Origin: Opeltia flavorubescens
Lineage: Eukaryota > Ascomycota > Lecanoromycetes > Teloschistales > Teloschistaceae
Direction: 5' to 3'
NCBI GenBank assembly: GCA_000442125.1
Contig: KE546966.1
Location: 1,599,471 to 1,663,470 of the forward strand
Length of the DNA: 64,000 bases
Shown: positions 25,346 through 39,398 of the stretch, piece after piece
How positions within the stretch are numbered: position 1 is the stretch's first letter
Layout of the letters: every line of letters starts with the position of its first letter
Notes under the pieces: generated by a model
Told to the model about the DNA's origin: nothing
The model's database searches: none
What the model saw: the letters and a program-made list of their open reading frames with translations, nothing else
Program-made: the position numbers and the translations under genes

Positions 25346-26628
25346 ATAAAAATAATATTTTTTTTAAAAAAAAAATTTTTAAAAATTTTTTTAAAGAGGA
25401 ATAATTAATTTATTAAGTTTTTTAATAATTAATTATTTTTTTAATATATTTAGCAAAAATTGCTAAATATAATAAAAGTTATAATTTAAATAATTTACCT
25501 AATAAATTAATTATTTCGAATTTTATAATTTTTAAAATTTTTAATTTTAAAAATATTAATTAAAATATTAAAAGAATTAAATATAAATATTATAAATATC
25601 GATTTTTTAAAAATTTTTTTGAAAAAATTTCGGGTACTTTTATTCTTTTATAGAAAGAATAAATAACTAATTTTTTCTATATTTATATTATTAATAATAA
25701 ATATAAAAATTTTATTTTTATTTAAATATTAATATAATATAAATTTTAATATTTTTTTAAAATATTAATAAAATTAAAGTTAAAATTTTTGTTATTTTTT
25801 TTTAAATTATATTTTAAATATTAAATTTTTTATAAATTTTTAATATCGCGAAATTTTTTTTAAAATTATATATTTTAGTTTAATTAAATATTTGATTTTA
25901 TAAAATATTAATATTTAATATTTTAATATATTATTTTTCTATTTTATTTTTTATATATTCAATAGTTTAAAAACTTTAAAAAAATTTAAAAATTAAACTA
26001 TTAAAATATTATTATTTTATTAAAATTTTAAACTATTAATATTTTATATATATTTTTTATAATAAATACTATTAAAAACTATTATATTAATAGTTTTCAA
26101 AATTATTTAATTAGAAAAAATAATAAATTATAAATTTGAAATATAATTTTATAAATATATTAAATTATATTAAAATTCAATTTTAATAATACTATTTGAA
26201 ATTTTACTAATAATTAGTTTAATATAAATAGTTTTTTATAATATTTTTATTCTATTATACTTTTAATTTAAAAATTATAAAATTAAGAAATATAAATTTA
26301 TATAAATTTTTATAATTAATATCTTTTAATTTATAGAATAAATAATAATTTAATATTTATATAAATTTTTATATATAAATTGTAATTGATTATTTTATTA
26401 TACTTTTTATTAATATTAATTTTAAAATTACAATATAATAAAGAAATTTTTTAAAAATATATTTATTATAAAATTTGGTTTAATTTTAAATTAAAAAATA
26501 TAAAATTATTTAAAAAATTTATAATAATTTATTTAAAAAATATAGTTATTAATTATATTAAATAAACTTTTGATATTTATTAATAAAAGTTTATTATAAT
26601 AAAAAGTAATTATAAAAAATTATAATAT
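25346..26628. other. Extreme AT-rich stretch with long A and T runs
   Basis: The texture differs from the flanking RIP-type DNA, with long AAAA/TTTT and AATTTT runs rather than TA-step alternation, and G and C almost absent. It contains a perfect 12-bp stem, 3-base loop hairpin at 25445-25471. No coding resemblance, RNA gene or terminal repeat was found. Confidence 0.6.
25445..25471. repeat. Perfect short hairpin
   Basis: The inverted repeat TATATTTAGCAA, loop AAA, then TTGCTAAATATA. It is perfect over 12 bp in a very AT-rich setting. It has no clear T-run context typical of a terminator and is most likely a repeat-end or chance palindrome. Confidence 0.6.
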
Positions 26629-28355
26629 TATAAAGCCGAAGGCCCAACGGGTAGAAAATTCGCAGGAAATAAAGCTATACCTAATATAAATAGCGTTTAT
26701 ATTTAATAAAAACCCTACGGGCTTTAAACTACTAATTCTTTAGTAATTAGTTCTACTATTATTAAGATAAGCGTCTTTTATATTCTATTATATAGCTCTA
26801 TTAATCTAAAATTCGTAGGCTATTTATTTAATAACTTTATAATTTTAATTACTTATTAATTATAAGAAATTACCTAGTAAAATAGTAAAAGAAGTTTAAA
26901 AAGAGAAGCCTCGCGTATAAACTTTAAAATAGCTAGAAACCTTATAAAAGAATCGAATTATAAAGTTTAATAATAGCGAGTAAAATCTATTTAAAAATCC
27001 GGGCGGAGATAATAAAAATAATCTAGTAAACGAATTTTTATCTAATAAAAAAAATATTAAAATAGTAAATAATTAAATAGATAAAGCTTTTAGTAAATTA
27101 ATTCTATTAACAAAAAACTAAAGTATAAATATTATAAGCTCGGTTTTATATTTAGAAATAAAAATTAAAGAAAAAATTATTAAAAACTCGCTTATAAGTT
27201 ATTATATTAAAAGCTAGTATAAACGATTAAAAATAATATAGCGATAATTATTACCGGTTTTTTTTGAATATAAAAAAAAACTAGTAAGCCGAATATATCT
27301 AATAAATAACTATATACTAAATATAAAAATTTAATATAATAGTTTACCGATAATAAAAAATATATTAATATTTTATATAAAGATTTTTTTATTAAAAAAA
27401 ATTTACTAAATAACTTTAAAATTCAATAATAAATCTAAAATTTAATAACGCGATTATATTAAATTTTTAAACGCTAGAAATAAATCGTTTATTTAAGATA
27501 GTTTTATTAAATATTCTAAAAATATATTTAATAACCCGGCGATTTAGAATATATTAATAAAAGCCTAAATAGAATTTATAAAATAGCTAGAATTATAATT
27601 AATATCTATATTCGTATAAAACTTATAATAATAATATAATAATATTAATTATCTAATAAAGAAATTTATAAAAAATTTTTACTTATAAATTAGAATAAAT
27701 AAGTAAATTAATAATAAAGCGCTATAAATTTTTAAAAGATTAAAAATTTATTAGATCTTTTTAATATAAGATATTATATTAGAATAATTATTATAAAAAT
27801 TAGATACTATATTGAAATTTAAATATAAAATTTTTAATAAAAATATTTAATCTTTTAAATAAAATAATTTAGGAAAAGATTTATAAAAAAAAAAGTTTTA
27901 AATCGCGGTAAAAATAGTAATTAAAATTTAATTAAATATTTAAAAAAATATAAAAAAATTACGTTTAAAGGAAAATATTAGATTTCTAGAATAAAAAAAT
28001 ATAAAATAAATAATTTTATCTATTTTAAATTTATAAAAAAGTAGGAAAAATATAATAAAAGAAAAGGAATATAGAAAAAAAATAAATTCTAATATATACC
28101 GCTATTATACTAGAAGTACCTATAATTAAATAGTAAATATTTGTTATAATAGTTTTCTTGAATATTAATACTTTTATAAAAATTTAAATAGTTTATTATT
28201 TAATTAATTCTAATATAAAAAGAAATTTTATTTTATAAGTATTTATTAAAAATTTTTTTTATTTAAAAACCGAATAGCTTTAAAGTAAATTAAGGCGGTA
28301 GATAGTTATCGAATTCCGTCCTATAGTTTCTACCTGCTAAATACGAATTTAATTA
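26629..28355 (+). mobile_element. D1: unclassified 1.7-kb repeat, first copy
   Basis: This aligns end to end with D2 (57407-59145). Both begin TATAAAGCCGRAGGCCCAACGG and both stop at about AATTTAAT after a shared tail (GTAGATAGYTATYRAAT...). Forward frames near the 3' side are lysine-rich, suggesting a decayed coding sequence, but no known domain is recognised and the sequence is full of stops. No terminal inverted or long terminal repeat was found within the copy. It could be part of a larger transposon, a LINE fragment, or one of a pair of long direct repeats. D1 is RIP-like apart from its first 40 bp. Confidence 0.75.
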
Positions 28356-28590
28356 GATTGGTTAGGTCGGGTCGGGTCGAATCGGGTCGAACCCGAGTTT
28401 TTAGTTTAGTAATCGGTTCTAGATTGAATTACTAATAAATTAGGTTAAATTTAAGTCGAGTTATTAATAAAACGGGTTGATTCCAGGTTTTAATTTTTAA
28501 ATCGAAAATTGAATTAGATTATAAAATTTAAATTAATAATCTAACCTAATAACCTAATCTAACCCGACTTTTTTATAGAGTATATTAATA
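28356..28590. repeat. GGGTC/GACCC-rich inverted patch, hAT-like subterminal repeats
   Basis: Opens with GGTTAGGTCGGGTCGGGTCG and further GGGTCGAA repeats, and closes with AACCTAATAACCTAATC and AACCCGAC. The two sides are imperfect inverted complements about 200 bp apart. GGGTCGGG strings of this sort are typical of the subterminal regions of hAT DNA transposons. No transposase or 8-bp target duplication could be confirmed, so it may be a small MITE or one end of a larger relic. Confidence 0.5.
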
Positions 28591-30033
28591 AAAATTTAAG
28601 CTTTAAAATTTAAATAAAACTTTTACTTTATTATTAGTTTTAAATTATATTATTTTTAGTTTTAATATAATTATATTTATTAATAAATATAGTTTTAATT
28701 AAAAAAATTAAATAATTTAAACTTTAAATATATTTTATTATTAATAATAGAAAAAAATATATTTATTTTCTTTATTAATTATTATAATAAATATATAATA
28801 CTATTAAATAATAATAAATTCTAAATATTTAAACTCCCTATTTAATTTAAATATATATTATATCTAATTAATACTAATACCGAATTAATTTTTAAAATTA
28901 AAAAAAAATTATTTATTTTGATTTTAAATAGTTATCTATTTCGCGTATATTATAGTAAGTTAGATATTTATTATATATCAGAGTTATAGTCTTAATAATA
29001 TATAAAGGTAGTATATTAATTTTTAAAAAATATTATTATATAGATTTCTATAGCTATATATAATATATTTAATATATTTAATGAAATATAATTAATTATA
29101 GGAATTTTATAGTTACCGATCTTATAATTCTATATATTAAAAAATAATTCCTATATTAAACGGCTAAAAGGTATTTTTAAAACTTATAATTTAGTAATTT
29201 CTTAATATTAATAGATTTTCTATAAAATAATAGTATCTAAATTAAATAATATTATTATAAATTTTATTTTATTTCGTTATATAAATATTATATTATTATT
29301 TTATATTATTTTATTAATTTCTTTTTAACCGATTTCTTTATTATAATAAATCTTTTTTTATAACCGATTTCTATATTTTAAATAACTATTCTTTTATTAC
29401 GCTTTTTATTCTATATATCTTTTTTATTTTAAATATCTATAGTTTAAAATAATTTAAAACGGTTTTTTTTTAATAAATTAACTTAATTAACTAGAAATAT
29501 TTCTATTATTAAATAGGTTTATATCTAAAAAACTTTTATAGTTTAAAACCCGATTATTATTCTATAATATATAGTTTAGGATATTTTTAAAAATATAACT
29601 ACTTTTACGCGAATATAAAAAAAATAGCTTTTTATTATTTAATAAATAACTATTTTTTTATAGATTTAAATAGGCTAATAAACTACTATTTTTAGCTATA
29701 TATTTTTTATTTTTAAAATTTATTTAAAGTTAGTAGATAATATTATTTTAAATATATTATTATAATATATTACTAATATATTTGTTTTATATTTTAGTAT
29801 CTAATAGTTATATAAATATACTCTTTATTATTATTAATAAAAATACGTAGTAATTTAACTAGTATATTAAATAAAGAAATAATAAATAAAAATAAATATA
29901 TTTAATATAAAATATATAGATATTCTAATAAAATACAAATATATTAAAGCTATTAAATTGTATAGTTTTATAGTATATAGAATAAAAAAAAATTAAATTT
30001 AAATAATTAATTAAAATAAATTTTTATAGTTTA
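28591..30033. other. Gene-free AT-rich stretch left of A3
   Basis: RIP-type AT-rich DNA with no identified gene or RNA. Before A3 inserted it was continuous with 56403 onward, since the A3 TSD GTTTA lies at 30029-30033 and 56403-56407. It may hold the body of a hAT-like relic belonging to the GGGTC patch, but no transposase motif could be verified. Confidence 0.55.
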
Positions 30034-30238
30034 TATTACGGTTATATCGTATAGGTAAAAGGCTGATAGAGTAGATAGGGCTGAATGGCCACCGTGGCCC
30101 GAAGGAGGCCTTTTAAGTAAGTTTACCTAGTTAGGTTTAGCGCTTTTTAGCGCCTATATTTATTTAATTATAAATTTTATAGATAAATAGTTTTTTATTT
30201 TTAATATAATATTATTAATTTATACCTATAATATAATA
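30034..30238 (+). repeat. 5' LTR of A3
   Basis: A 205-bp family A LTR, RIP-altered at both tips. It is preceded by the TSD GTTTA and contains GAATGGCCACCGTGGCCCG, less mutated than the rest. Confidence 0.93.
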
Positions 30239-30603
30239 AATAGTAGTAATTAAAAATAAACTATATAAAATACAATACTATTAACTTCTATATATATATA
30301 CTATTAACTATTATATAGTACTAGATTTTTTAGATAAATCTAGCGCTCCTCCGTTTATTAAACTACTACTTCCGTATTAATATTTAGTTAATAGAGTTAA
30401 CTAAAATATACTCTAGCTTCTAATTCTTTTAGCGAAATTCTAAATATCTTCTATAATAACTTAAAAGACTTAACTAACCTTATTATTATACTAGCTCTTA
30501 TTATAATTATTTTTTATATTAAAGCGTTTTAAAAGTATATTAAATAATTTTTAAAATAGAATCGAGCCCTTATAATAATTTTTAGAGTTTATATTAACTA
30601 TAT

Positions 30604-30860
30604 TGTAAAAAGGATGCAATAGTAGGGAAACTGTATAGAAGTATAGGTAATAGTCTAGCGTTCTACTATCATATATACGGAGCTATATATAGAGAATATA
30701 TATATATTAATATCTAGANAGCTATAAATATTANNGGGAATTNCNNTAACTATATANGCCCCCTTTCCTACTAGTATAATATAGCGATATAACGTCTCGG
30801 CCGAAACTATATAACGGCTCTGCGATATTATAATAAGCTAGACTATTATTAACTATAATA
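30604..30860 (-). repeat. 3' LTR of K2
   Basis: A 257-bp LTR that starts TGTAAAAAGGATGC on the + strand and ends at the RIP-altered TGTAACA. Several ambiguous bases (30719-30757) lie in it. The polypurine tract complement is just to its right (about 30863-30872). Confidence 0.92.
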
Positions 30861-33800
30861 ATATTCCCTTTTCTATAATAGTATCTTTATTATTCTATAA
30901 TTAGGCGATATATATATAATAAATAGCTAAGCCCTTTATATAAAGCGCGCGTATTTAAATACGTGTTAGTTAAATTAATAACTTAAAGGTATATAATATT
31001 AATACGCGTTTATATATAAGGCGTCTTATTATTATATATAAAATATATAAATAGCTTTATCTTATATATTAAGGATTGTTCGGTATTAATATTAATATTA
31101 ATCGTCGCGCTATAGCGTATTATTAATACTTTTTAGTACTTACTAAATACTCGCGCCGAGATATATTTATAGAAATTAATATCGCTTAATAGCTCTACTT
31201 AATAGTTATACTATATTATAATAATTATAAATAATTAAAGTTGTTAAACTTTAAATAGTTTAATTTATATTACTAGCGTTATAAACCTCGCGTTAAATAG
31301 TATAATTCTATTTTTTACTTATAGATATATAATAAATATTTCTCCTTTTAGTATAAATTTATTCCTTAACTTAGGTTTTTATTATTTTTACTATACCTTA
31401 TCTTCGCTTATTAGTTCTATTTTTTTATAAATTTTCTCTAACTTTTATATCTTTTATTATAGGTTCTAAAGCTCTTAAAACTCCTATAATTAAAAAGATT
31501 TTTTAGAACGCGTAAGCGCTCGATACTCTAATATTATTAAGTACTTTAGTTTTATAAAAGAATTACTACTATTAATATATTAAAGCTAGTATTATAATAT
31601 ATATTGCTTATCTAATACTACTACTTAATAACCTTTAATAAGAAATAGTTGAAGAATAACCTTACTACTTATTATACTCTTACTTATTATATAAAATCTA
31701 GCGTCGGTTTTAAATGTTACACGCGTTATTTTAGGCTTTAAAAAAAATATAAGCTAGTATATTAAGTTTATATATTGTAGTAGCTTTTTTAACCTATATA
31801 AATCCCTTAAAAATTTATTTTAGTAATTAATAAGATAATCTCTACTACTATTACTACTAATATTACTAATAAAAATAAAAAGCGATATATTATATATTAC
31901 TCGCGCGCTATTATCCTTTCTAATTATAAATAAATTGAGGTTTAAAAGAAAATTAAAATATAATAAAAAAAGACTGTCGGTACCTTTAATATTATTAAAG
32001 CTATCTATATTTTAAAAGAGTCGATTAATATAAGTATTAATATAATATATTTTACTATATATTTATCCTTTTTATACTATTTCGCGCGCTAACTTTATAC
32101 TAGAATTATTTAGATCTTTTAATTATTAAGGAGGAGTAGTTAAATTTAGCTAAAAAAAATAATCTTTCCTCTATTAATAAAAGTAAGGTAAAAGAGAATA
32201 ATACTATTATATAGTTTTATATTCGTCTAGCGCTTTATATCTATTTTTAATATTTATTCTTATATATTTATTCCTATATTCTACTTTTAAATCTATATTA
32301 TTTTTAGGTAGTTATAGCTTTAAAGTCTATATTTTAATAAAGCCTTTTTTTAATTTTAATCTTTTTTAATAATATACTTTATAATATATATCTTCTAGTA
32401 TATATTCTATTAGTAAGCTTTAGTAATTATATAAAATTTCGTTTCTATTACTACTTTATATTTCTAGTATTATTTATTACCTTATTTATTACCTTATTTA
32501 TACGCTTATATATAGTTTAGCTATAATTTATTCTCCCTTTTCGCCTTTTTTTTAAAAAGCCCTTTTTATTATTATTTAATAGTTTTTTAGGATATATATA
32601 ATAAAAGTCCTCTATATATTTACTAGCTCCCGATATTTTTTTAGCGTTAAACTAGCTATTATTTTTAGGGTTATAGTTAAACTATTTTATTAGGTATTAT
32701 AATTTTTTATAGTACTATTTTAAATTAAATACTTCTTTTATTTTATATTACTCTTTACTATTAATAAATAAGGGTAGTGGATTTTTTTTACCTCTCCTTT
32801 TTACTATTATATATAGTTCGAGAAGAGAGATATAAAAAATAGAATAGATACGATCTACTAATACTAGAAGTTCTAAACGGTATAATTATAAACTTACTAG
32901 TTCTATTATTTTAAAAGGCCTATAAAATTTATAATCTAGTTTCTTTAATAGCTTTTTTATTTTAATATTACGCCTATTTAGTTATATTATATTATTAGTA
33001 GTAAAGGATTTTACGGAATACTTTTAATTATAGTATTTAAATTGTTTTTTTATTACTACTTTCTATTAGCTTTTAAGCTAGGTATATATATATATATATC
33101 TTTTAATATACTAACGCGCTTTAAATATATTATCTTTAATATTATTAATTTAGATATTATTTTTTAGATTAGAATATCTATTAATAGCGGCGAAGAACGG
33201 CGTTATACTAGTAGAAATATATTTGCTATTATTATACGTAAATTTTATAAAGGGTAATTATTTACTTTAATTATTTTAATTATAGTTAATAAAGCCCTTT
33301 AAAAATTATTCTAGAGTTTAGTTTTATCGTTTAGTTTGCCCGTCGGTTTATAGATAAAAAATAGTATTTAAATAGCGCTTAATCTTTAAATAATAATAAA
33401 AGGTAGACTAAAATTATAAAGTAAAAAGAGTTTTTTAATTAAAGACTAGCGATTTAAATATACTATAACAGCTATATATCTTATTAATAAAGGTATCCGC
33501 CAGCTTTTTTATAGTTATAGTTATTTAATATAGGATATATATAGTAAGCTTTATATAGCGGTCGACTACTATAAAAATCGAATTATATATAATATAGAGG
33601 CGTTTATATAGAAGTAGATTAATAATAAAATTTATAATTAGATCGCTAAACGGTTTTAAAGGTCTTTCTAATAATTATATTTCGCTATATAATTTATACT
33701 TCGTAGGTTTTATTTAGTAATATATATTATAGGTATATATATAATACTTAATATCCTTTACTATATCTAATTAAAAGTATTTTTAGTAAATAAGCTTTAA

Positions 33801-36800
33801 CGTTCTTTTATAGCCGAAGTAACCCGTTATAAAATTATTATAATTACGCTTAAGGGCCTTTTATCTAATTACGCTAAAAGGTAAATACTATTTTTTATTA
33901 TAATAGAGTAATTCTTAGTTTTAATACTATTTATAACTTTTATTAAACTATTTTAATATTATATAAACGCTTAATAAATTATTAGGTGATCTTTTTTTTA
34001 AAAATACTAATTTTCTAACTATATTATTAAGCTTTTAAAACCCTTCTATAATATAGTAAAAGGATAATAGGGATACGTTGTACGTATTCTCTAAAGCTAT
34101 TTCCTTAACAACTTATCGCCTTAATTATAGGTTTTTAAGACTATTAGAATTATTTAAAAAAATCAATTAAATATCGCTATATATAGTAGTATTAGGTTTA
34201 TAAAAAGCCTTTAACTTTTTATATACTCTAGAACTATAAGTCTTTACTAGTATCTACCTCTTTTTTATTTTAAAAGACTTCTCTTTAACTATAAAAAGCG
34301 GAATTAACGCCTTTATATCGCTCTTTAAAGTATCTTTATCTCTCTTTTCTACTAATATTAAAGGCATCCCCTAACTATAAAAAGATATAGACGACGTAAT
34401 ATTATCGCGCTCCCCTATATAGATATTAAATACGCGACCCTTTATTAGGAATCTATACTTAAAAGTATTTTTTAAAAGCTCGCTCTTTTTATTAAAAATA
34501 TTAGTTTTTACTTCCTTTACTATATAACGTGTTACTACCGCTTCCTAGATATTTCTAATAGCGGTTTCGATATTCTTAAATAACTTTTAAAGGTTCTCTT
34601 AAATATTTTTAGAATTAATTAATAATATCTTATTATTAAAACAGCTTTTTTTATTATTTTTTAACAACTTTCTAATATTATTTAAAATCTCTTATAAGCT
34701 TTCGGATTTATTTCTATCTTATTCTATAAAAGTCCTAAATAGGTAGCGCTAAATCCCTAAAGAATTTATAATCGGTTTTATACTTTTTCTAAAATTCTTT
34801 TAAAACTCCCTAGAGTATAAAGTTAAATAAATATACTTTTAATTTAGAGTATTAAAAGCGGTATAAATTTTAAATACTTTATAATCGCTTCTTTATAATA
34901 TTATATTAGTAGGGTTTAGCTTNCCTAGCCTATACTTTAAATCTAGATCTAATCTAGCTAGCCGCTTCTACTATTTAGTATTTTTATAACTAAGCTCCTT
35001 TTTTATAAAAAAGTTATAAAAATTCGTATAATTAGTAATAACTTTTATTTTATAGAGGGCTTTTTTAATATAATATCGCTACTATTTATAGATATAAATA
35101 ATAACTAGTATTTCCGAATTTCCAATATTATAATTACGCTTAACTATCGTTTTCTTTTAGAATCAATAAACGATAAAGTACTAGCGGATTTATATACCGA
35201 TATTAAAAGGCTATAAAATAATTACTAAAATAGTATACTTTAAAGTATCTATTTTAATATAAATCTAAAATATATAATCGAATTATTATAGAATAAGCGT
35301 TATTATAAAACGTTTCTTTAACACTTTAAACGCGCCAACTACTTTTTTAATTAAAATAAATTTAATATTAAATTTCCCTTTATTACCGCCCTTTAATAAT
35401 AATATTAGCGGTAGTATTACCCGCGAGAATACTTTAATAAAATATCGGTAAAAGTTTACGAATTTAAGGAAATATTATACGTTATAATACGATTTCGGGA
35501 GGGATTAATTCTTTATATATTCGATATAGGACTCCTCTATTATAACATTACTAGGGCGAATAATAAACTTTATAAACCTAATTTTACGTATATTAAATAA
35601 ATACTTTTCTAATTTAATATATAGCCTATATTATAATAGCCTCGCGAGAACCTTTTATATATATATTAGGTACTCGGCTTTATTTTTAGAGTAGACTAAT
35701 AAATTATTTATATATACTATAATAAAAAGATTTAAAAAGTCTCTAAAAATATTATTAATATACGCTTAAAAAGTAGCTAGGATATTTACTAAGCTAAATA
35801 GTATAATATAATATTCGAAGTGGCTATAATAAGTACGGAACGCTATTTTCTATTTATCGCCCTTCCGGATTCTAATATAATAGTAGGTATTCCGGATATT
35901 TAGGCGGGTAAAAGTTATTATTTTATACAGCCTATTTAAAGCTTTTAATATTAGAGAAAAAAAGTACCGGTTTTTAATAATAACCTGGTTTAGCCCTTAG
36001 TAGTTAATATAAAGGCGAAGGCTACCGTCTTTTTTTTTTATAAATATAATTAGAACGCTAGCTTAGAATATTAAATAATAGATAAATCCTTTTATTAGAT
36101 TCTTATTAATATAGATCTATAAAACCTTTAATTTAGTAATTAAAAGATTATATAAGAGTTTAAACGGTAGATTACCCGTTATTTTAAAAATATAATTATT
36201 TATAAAGTATTTAAGGAGTTTATCGGCTTTTTAAAGATTATAAATCCTTTTTAGGTCGGTGTACTTTTTAAATAAAGTCGTTTCTTCAGCGCTATATAGA
36301 GCAATTATATTATTTTTATTATATAATTCTATATTAAAAAAGTATAATTATTTAAATCCTTCTACCTCTAATAAATATTCTAATTTTTTAGCCGGGATCA
36401 GTTTAATATTTATTCCCGCTAGGATAGCGCCGGGATCGCGCTATATCTATTATATACGTACCTAGTTAATATCTAGATTATATTAATATAACTATAGAAG
36501 GCTAAGTATAATATTAAAGGACTTAATATTCGCTTTAATATATTTATCTATTATTATTTTAGATTCCTTTTTCGAATTAGTAAAGTTGACCGGAAGTTTA
36601 TATTTTTAAAAATAAGTTAAACTCGTACCGTTTAATATTCTAACCAGCGCTTTAATATCGCGGCCGTTATATAACTTTAGCTCTTTTATACGGTATTATA
36701 ATATAAAATTCAGGCTTATATTATAATTAATAAGTATAGCTAATTTAACCTCCTGTTTTTTCTTTTAAATAATTATATTCGTAACTAGATAAAATATTTG

Positions 36801-38029
36801 TAACCTCGTTTATTAGTAACCTAGTAGTATAGAGGCAATATCTACTAGGTTTTATCTTTTTTCTCTTTATCTTTATAAAGGCAATCGGGTTTTTTATAGC
36901 CTTTTTTACTATATTTCTAGTAAGTAATCGTTATTAGTATATCGCTATCCTTATAGAATCCGCGGCTATTATCTAAACTATACTTTTAGAAACTATACTG
37001 GCCTTTATAATTTCTATAATTAGTTATTATTATATTCGCGCTAATTATCGATATAGTAATATTAAATAGACCTTATTTTTCTCGGCTACTTCTATAGCTT
37101 TTAAAACTTAATATTCTAATATTTATATTATTACAACTAGTACGCGCCCGATATTATAATTAAACCGATTTAATCTTAATTACCTAATCGATAATCCCCT
37201 AATATATTTTTAGAGGGTTAGGTATTTTAAATATTTCGTCGGCTATACTGCTTTAAAGGGCGTTTTTTAGGATATTTATCTAAATATAGTCCGGTAAGAA
37301 TTTTTTTATATAATTTTTAAAGTCTTTTAAATATTTAATAAATAAAAAAATATTTTATTTATTATAATATTTCGCGTTAAAGTATTATAACGTTATTTTA
37401 ATACCGCGGATAGTTTAAGGGTCGAGTTAATCTAATAGAAGTTTTAGTTATTCCTTTTAGATTATTTTAAACCTGGTATTTAGGTTCGCTTTTTTAATTC
37501 GGTTTTATATATTCGCTAGATAGCGATCGAGGTAGTTTATACTAAGTAGAATCCTTAAGGCTTCTGTTTTATATATAACCGGATAAGTTTTAAAGACGTG
37601 TTTATATTCGCGCTTAAATAATATATACTTTATATAGTTTTTACTTTTATATTAAATAAGGTTAAAAACTTTTAACTTCGACTTTTTATTTATTTTCTAC
37701 TTTTTAATGCGTTTAGGGTCGTTAATTAGGGTTTTAGAGGCTTACCATCGATATATAATAATAGATAGTTTTAGGAATCCTAGTTCCTTTTCGGCCTTTA
37801 ATATTTCTAACCTTTTTTACTAATAGGCTAGAGTTCGTTCTATCTTAAAAGCTCGAATTTTTATATCTAAAACGTCGCTAATAAGCTTATTTATATCGTT
37901 ATCTTATAATATAACCGTATTCGTTAGCGGTTATAATCTAATTATAGGCGTAGTATTACTATTACTATCTCACGCTATAGCTTCGTAATATAGTCGAACT
38001 GCCTTTTATAAAGAGTAGAAATATTAAGG

Positions 38030-38286
38030 TGTAAAAAAGATATAATAGTAGGGAAACTGTATAGAAGTATAGGTAATAGTCTAGCGTTCTACTATCGCAC
38101 ACACGGAGCTATATATAGAAAATATATATATATTAATATCTAGAGAGCTATAAATATTAAGGGGAATTCCCCTAACTATATAGGCCCCCTTTCCTNCTAG
38201 TATAATATAGCGATATAACGTCTCGGCCGAAGCTATACGACGGCTCTGCGATATTATAATAAGCTAGACTATTGCCAACTGTGATA
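38030..38286 (-). repeat. 5' LTR of K2
   Basis: A 257-bp LTR that starts TGTAAAAAAGATATAATAG and ends GCCAACTGTGATA on the + strand. It is better preserved than its partner (CACACACGGAGC, AACGTCTCGGCCGAAGC) and has one N at 38196. Confidence 0.93.
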
Positions 38287-39267
38287 TATATTTATAAAAG
38301 AAGTCTAGACTTATACCGTTCCTTAATATAAAAATCGTTTAATAACCGGGTAATTTAAGTTAGTATAGCTTTTATCGCTATTTATTCTATAAATTAGAGC
38401 GAGTATTTATAGATTTTTATTAAAATAATAAGTAATTTCTGTAATAATATTATTATAATTTTCAAAAATAAAGACTTTTAAATCTATATTTAAAAGCTAG
38501 CTATAAATTTTATCTAGAATAATTTAAACTTTTATTTTTACCTTTTAAATTCGCTAAAAAACTTATAATAGTTTAAAAAACTTATAAATATTACTAAATT
38601 TATTAATATATTTTAATAACGAAATTATATTTTTTTTAATATTAAATCTAGCCTGTTTTATTTAATAAAATTAGAAAATAGTATTATATTACTATTAAAT
38701 ATAATAGGAATCTAATTATAATAATAATAGGGTAGACCTATAAATAATAATAATCCGCTATAATAATAGTAAGCTTTTTTAAATAAATAACTATTTATAA
38801 ACGCCCGTCTAGCTTAATTATTAAGATTTTTTATATAGAATTTTTAGAATTAACTAATTATTATACTAGTAAATCTAATATTTATATTAATTATTATTAA
38901 ATCGTAATAGAGGGCTTATATTATTAATTTATTCTAATTTAATAGTAATAAATAGTTTATAGAATTTATAAAATTATATAATATTTATTATAATATATAT
39001 ATATTTATATAATATATAAAAGTTAAATATAAAATAATAAATATATTATTAGTATATTATAATCTAGATTTTTATTTATAAAATAAAATAATTATATAGT
39101 TTATTATTATAATTAGTAAACCTATTTATAAATTATTATAATTAAATAAAAATATTAAATTATAGTATATATTTTATAAAAACAATTTCGGCGAGCTACC
39201 GTTTACTATACTAGTGTAGCTAAAATAGATATAATATACTATTAATAATATATAGGTTTAAAAAAAC

Positions 39268-39398
39268 TGTTGAAATCACGTGTATAGAAAGCTTGCTTGA
39301 TTGTTCTAAAGGACGAAAGCCCTAGCTATATACACGGTTTTCGTCCGAAGTGGCTGGGGTCACGTGACGTCAGGATTGATCTGCACACGCATTTTGAC
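39268..39398. mobile_element. 131-bp GC-rich micro-insertion with short inverted ends (MITE-like)
   Basis: This interrupts A3 where A1 is continuous (equivalent to about 2280-2290). The ends TGTTGAAAT and ATTTTGACA are imperfect inverted repeats (TGTTGAAAT against TGTCAAAAT), and GTGTA/GTGTG follow close inside. It contains the self-complementary pairs GGACGAAA with TTTTCGTCC, and CGTGTATAG with CTATATACACG. The flanks are A-rich (AAAAAC and AAAAATC), a possible short target duplication. It keeps normal GC content and CpG sites while the host element around it is saturated with RIP changes. No coding potential. Confidence 0.8.

Larger units (their letters stand above)
30604..38286 (-). mobile_element. 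K2: family K chromodomain gypsy LTR retrotransposon fossil inside A3
   Basis: This 7.7-kb element has 257-bp LTRs at 30604-30860 and 38030-38286 and TSD TATAT at 30599-30603 and 38287-38291. The A1 sequence at the matching site is uninterrupted. Reverse-strand parts, in element order: gag (about 36900-37950) with a CCHC-like knuckle near 36880-36940; protease region (about 36500-36800); RT (about 35400-36080, with FLGF-like and YRRFI-like runs); RNase H (about 34950-35400); integrase (about 33300-34000); chromodomain (about 32560-32780). About 1.7 kb of further sequence precedes the 3' LTR. It is structurally end to end but RIP-broken many times over. Confidence 0.94.

Noticed and set aside
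28356-30033. Possible hAT transposase C-terminus on the minus strand near 28800-28920
   Set aside because: The resemblance was scattered over different frames and no dimerisation-domain signature could be read in one frame.
36259-36465. 68-codon open frame on the plus strand
   Set aside because: It is antisense to the pol region of K2 and hydrophobic by composition, with no support as a gene.
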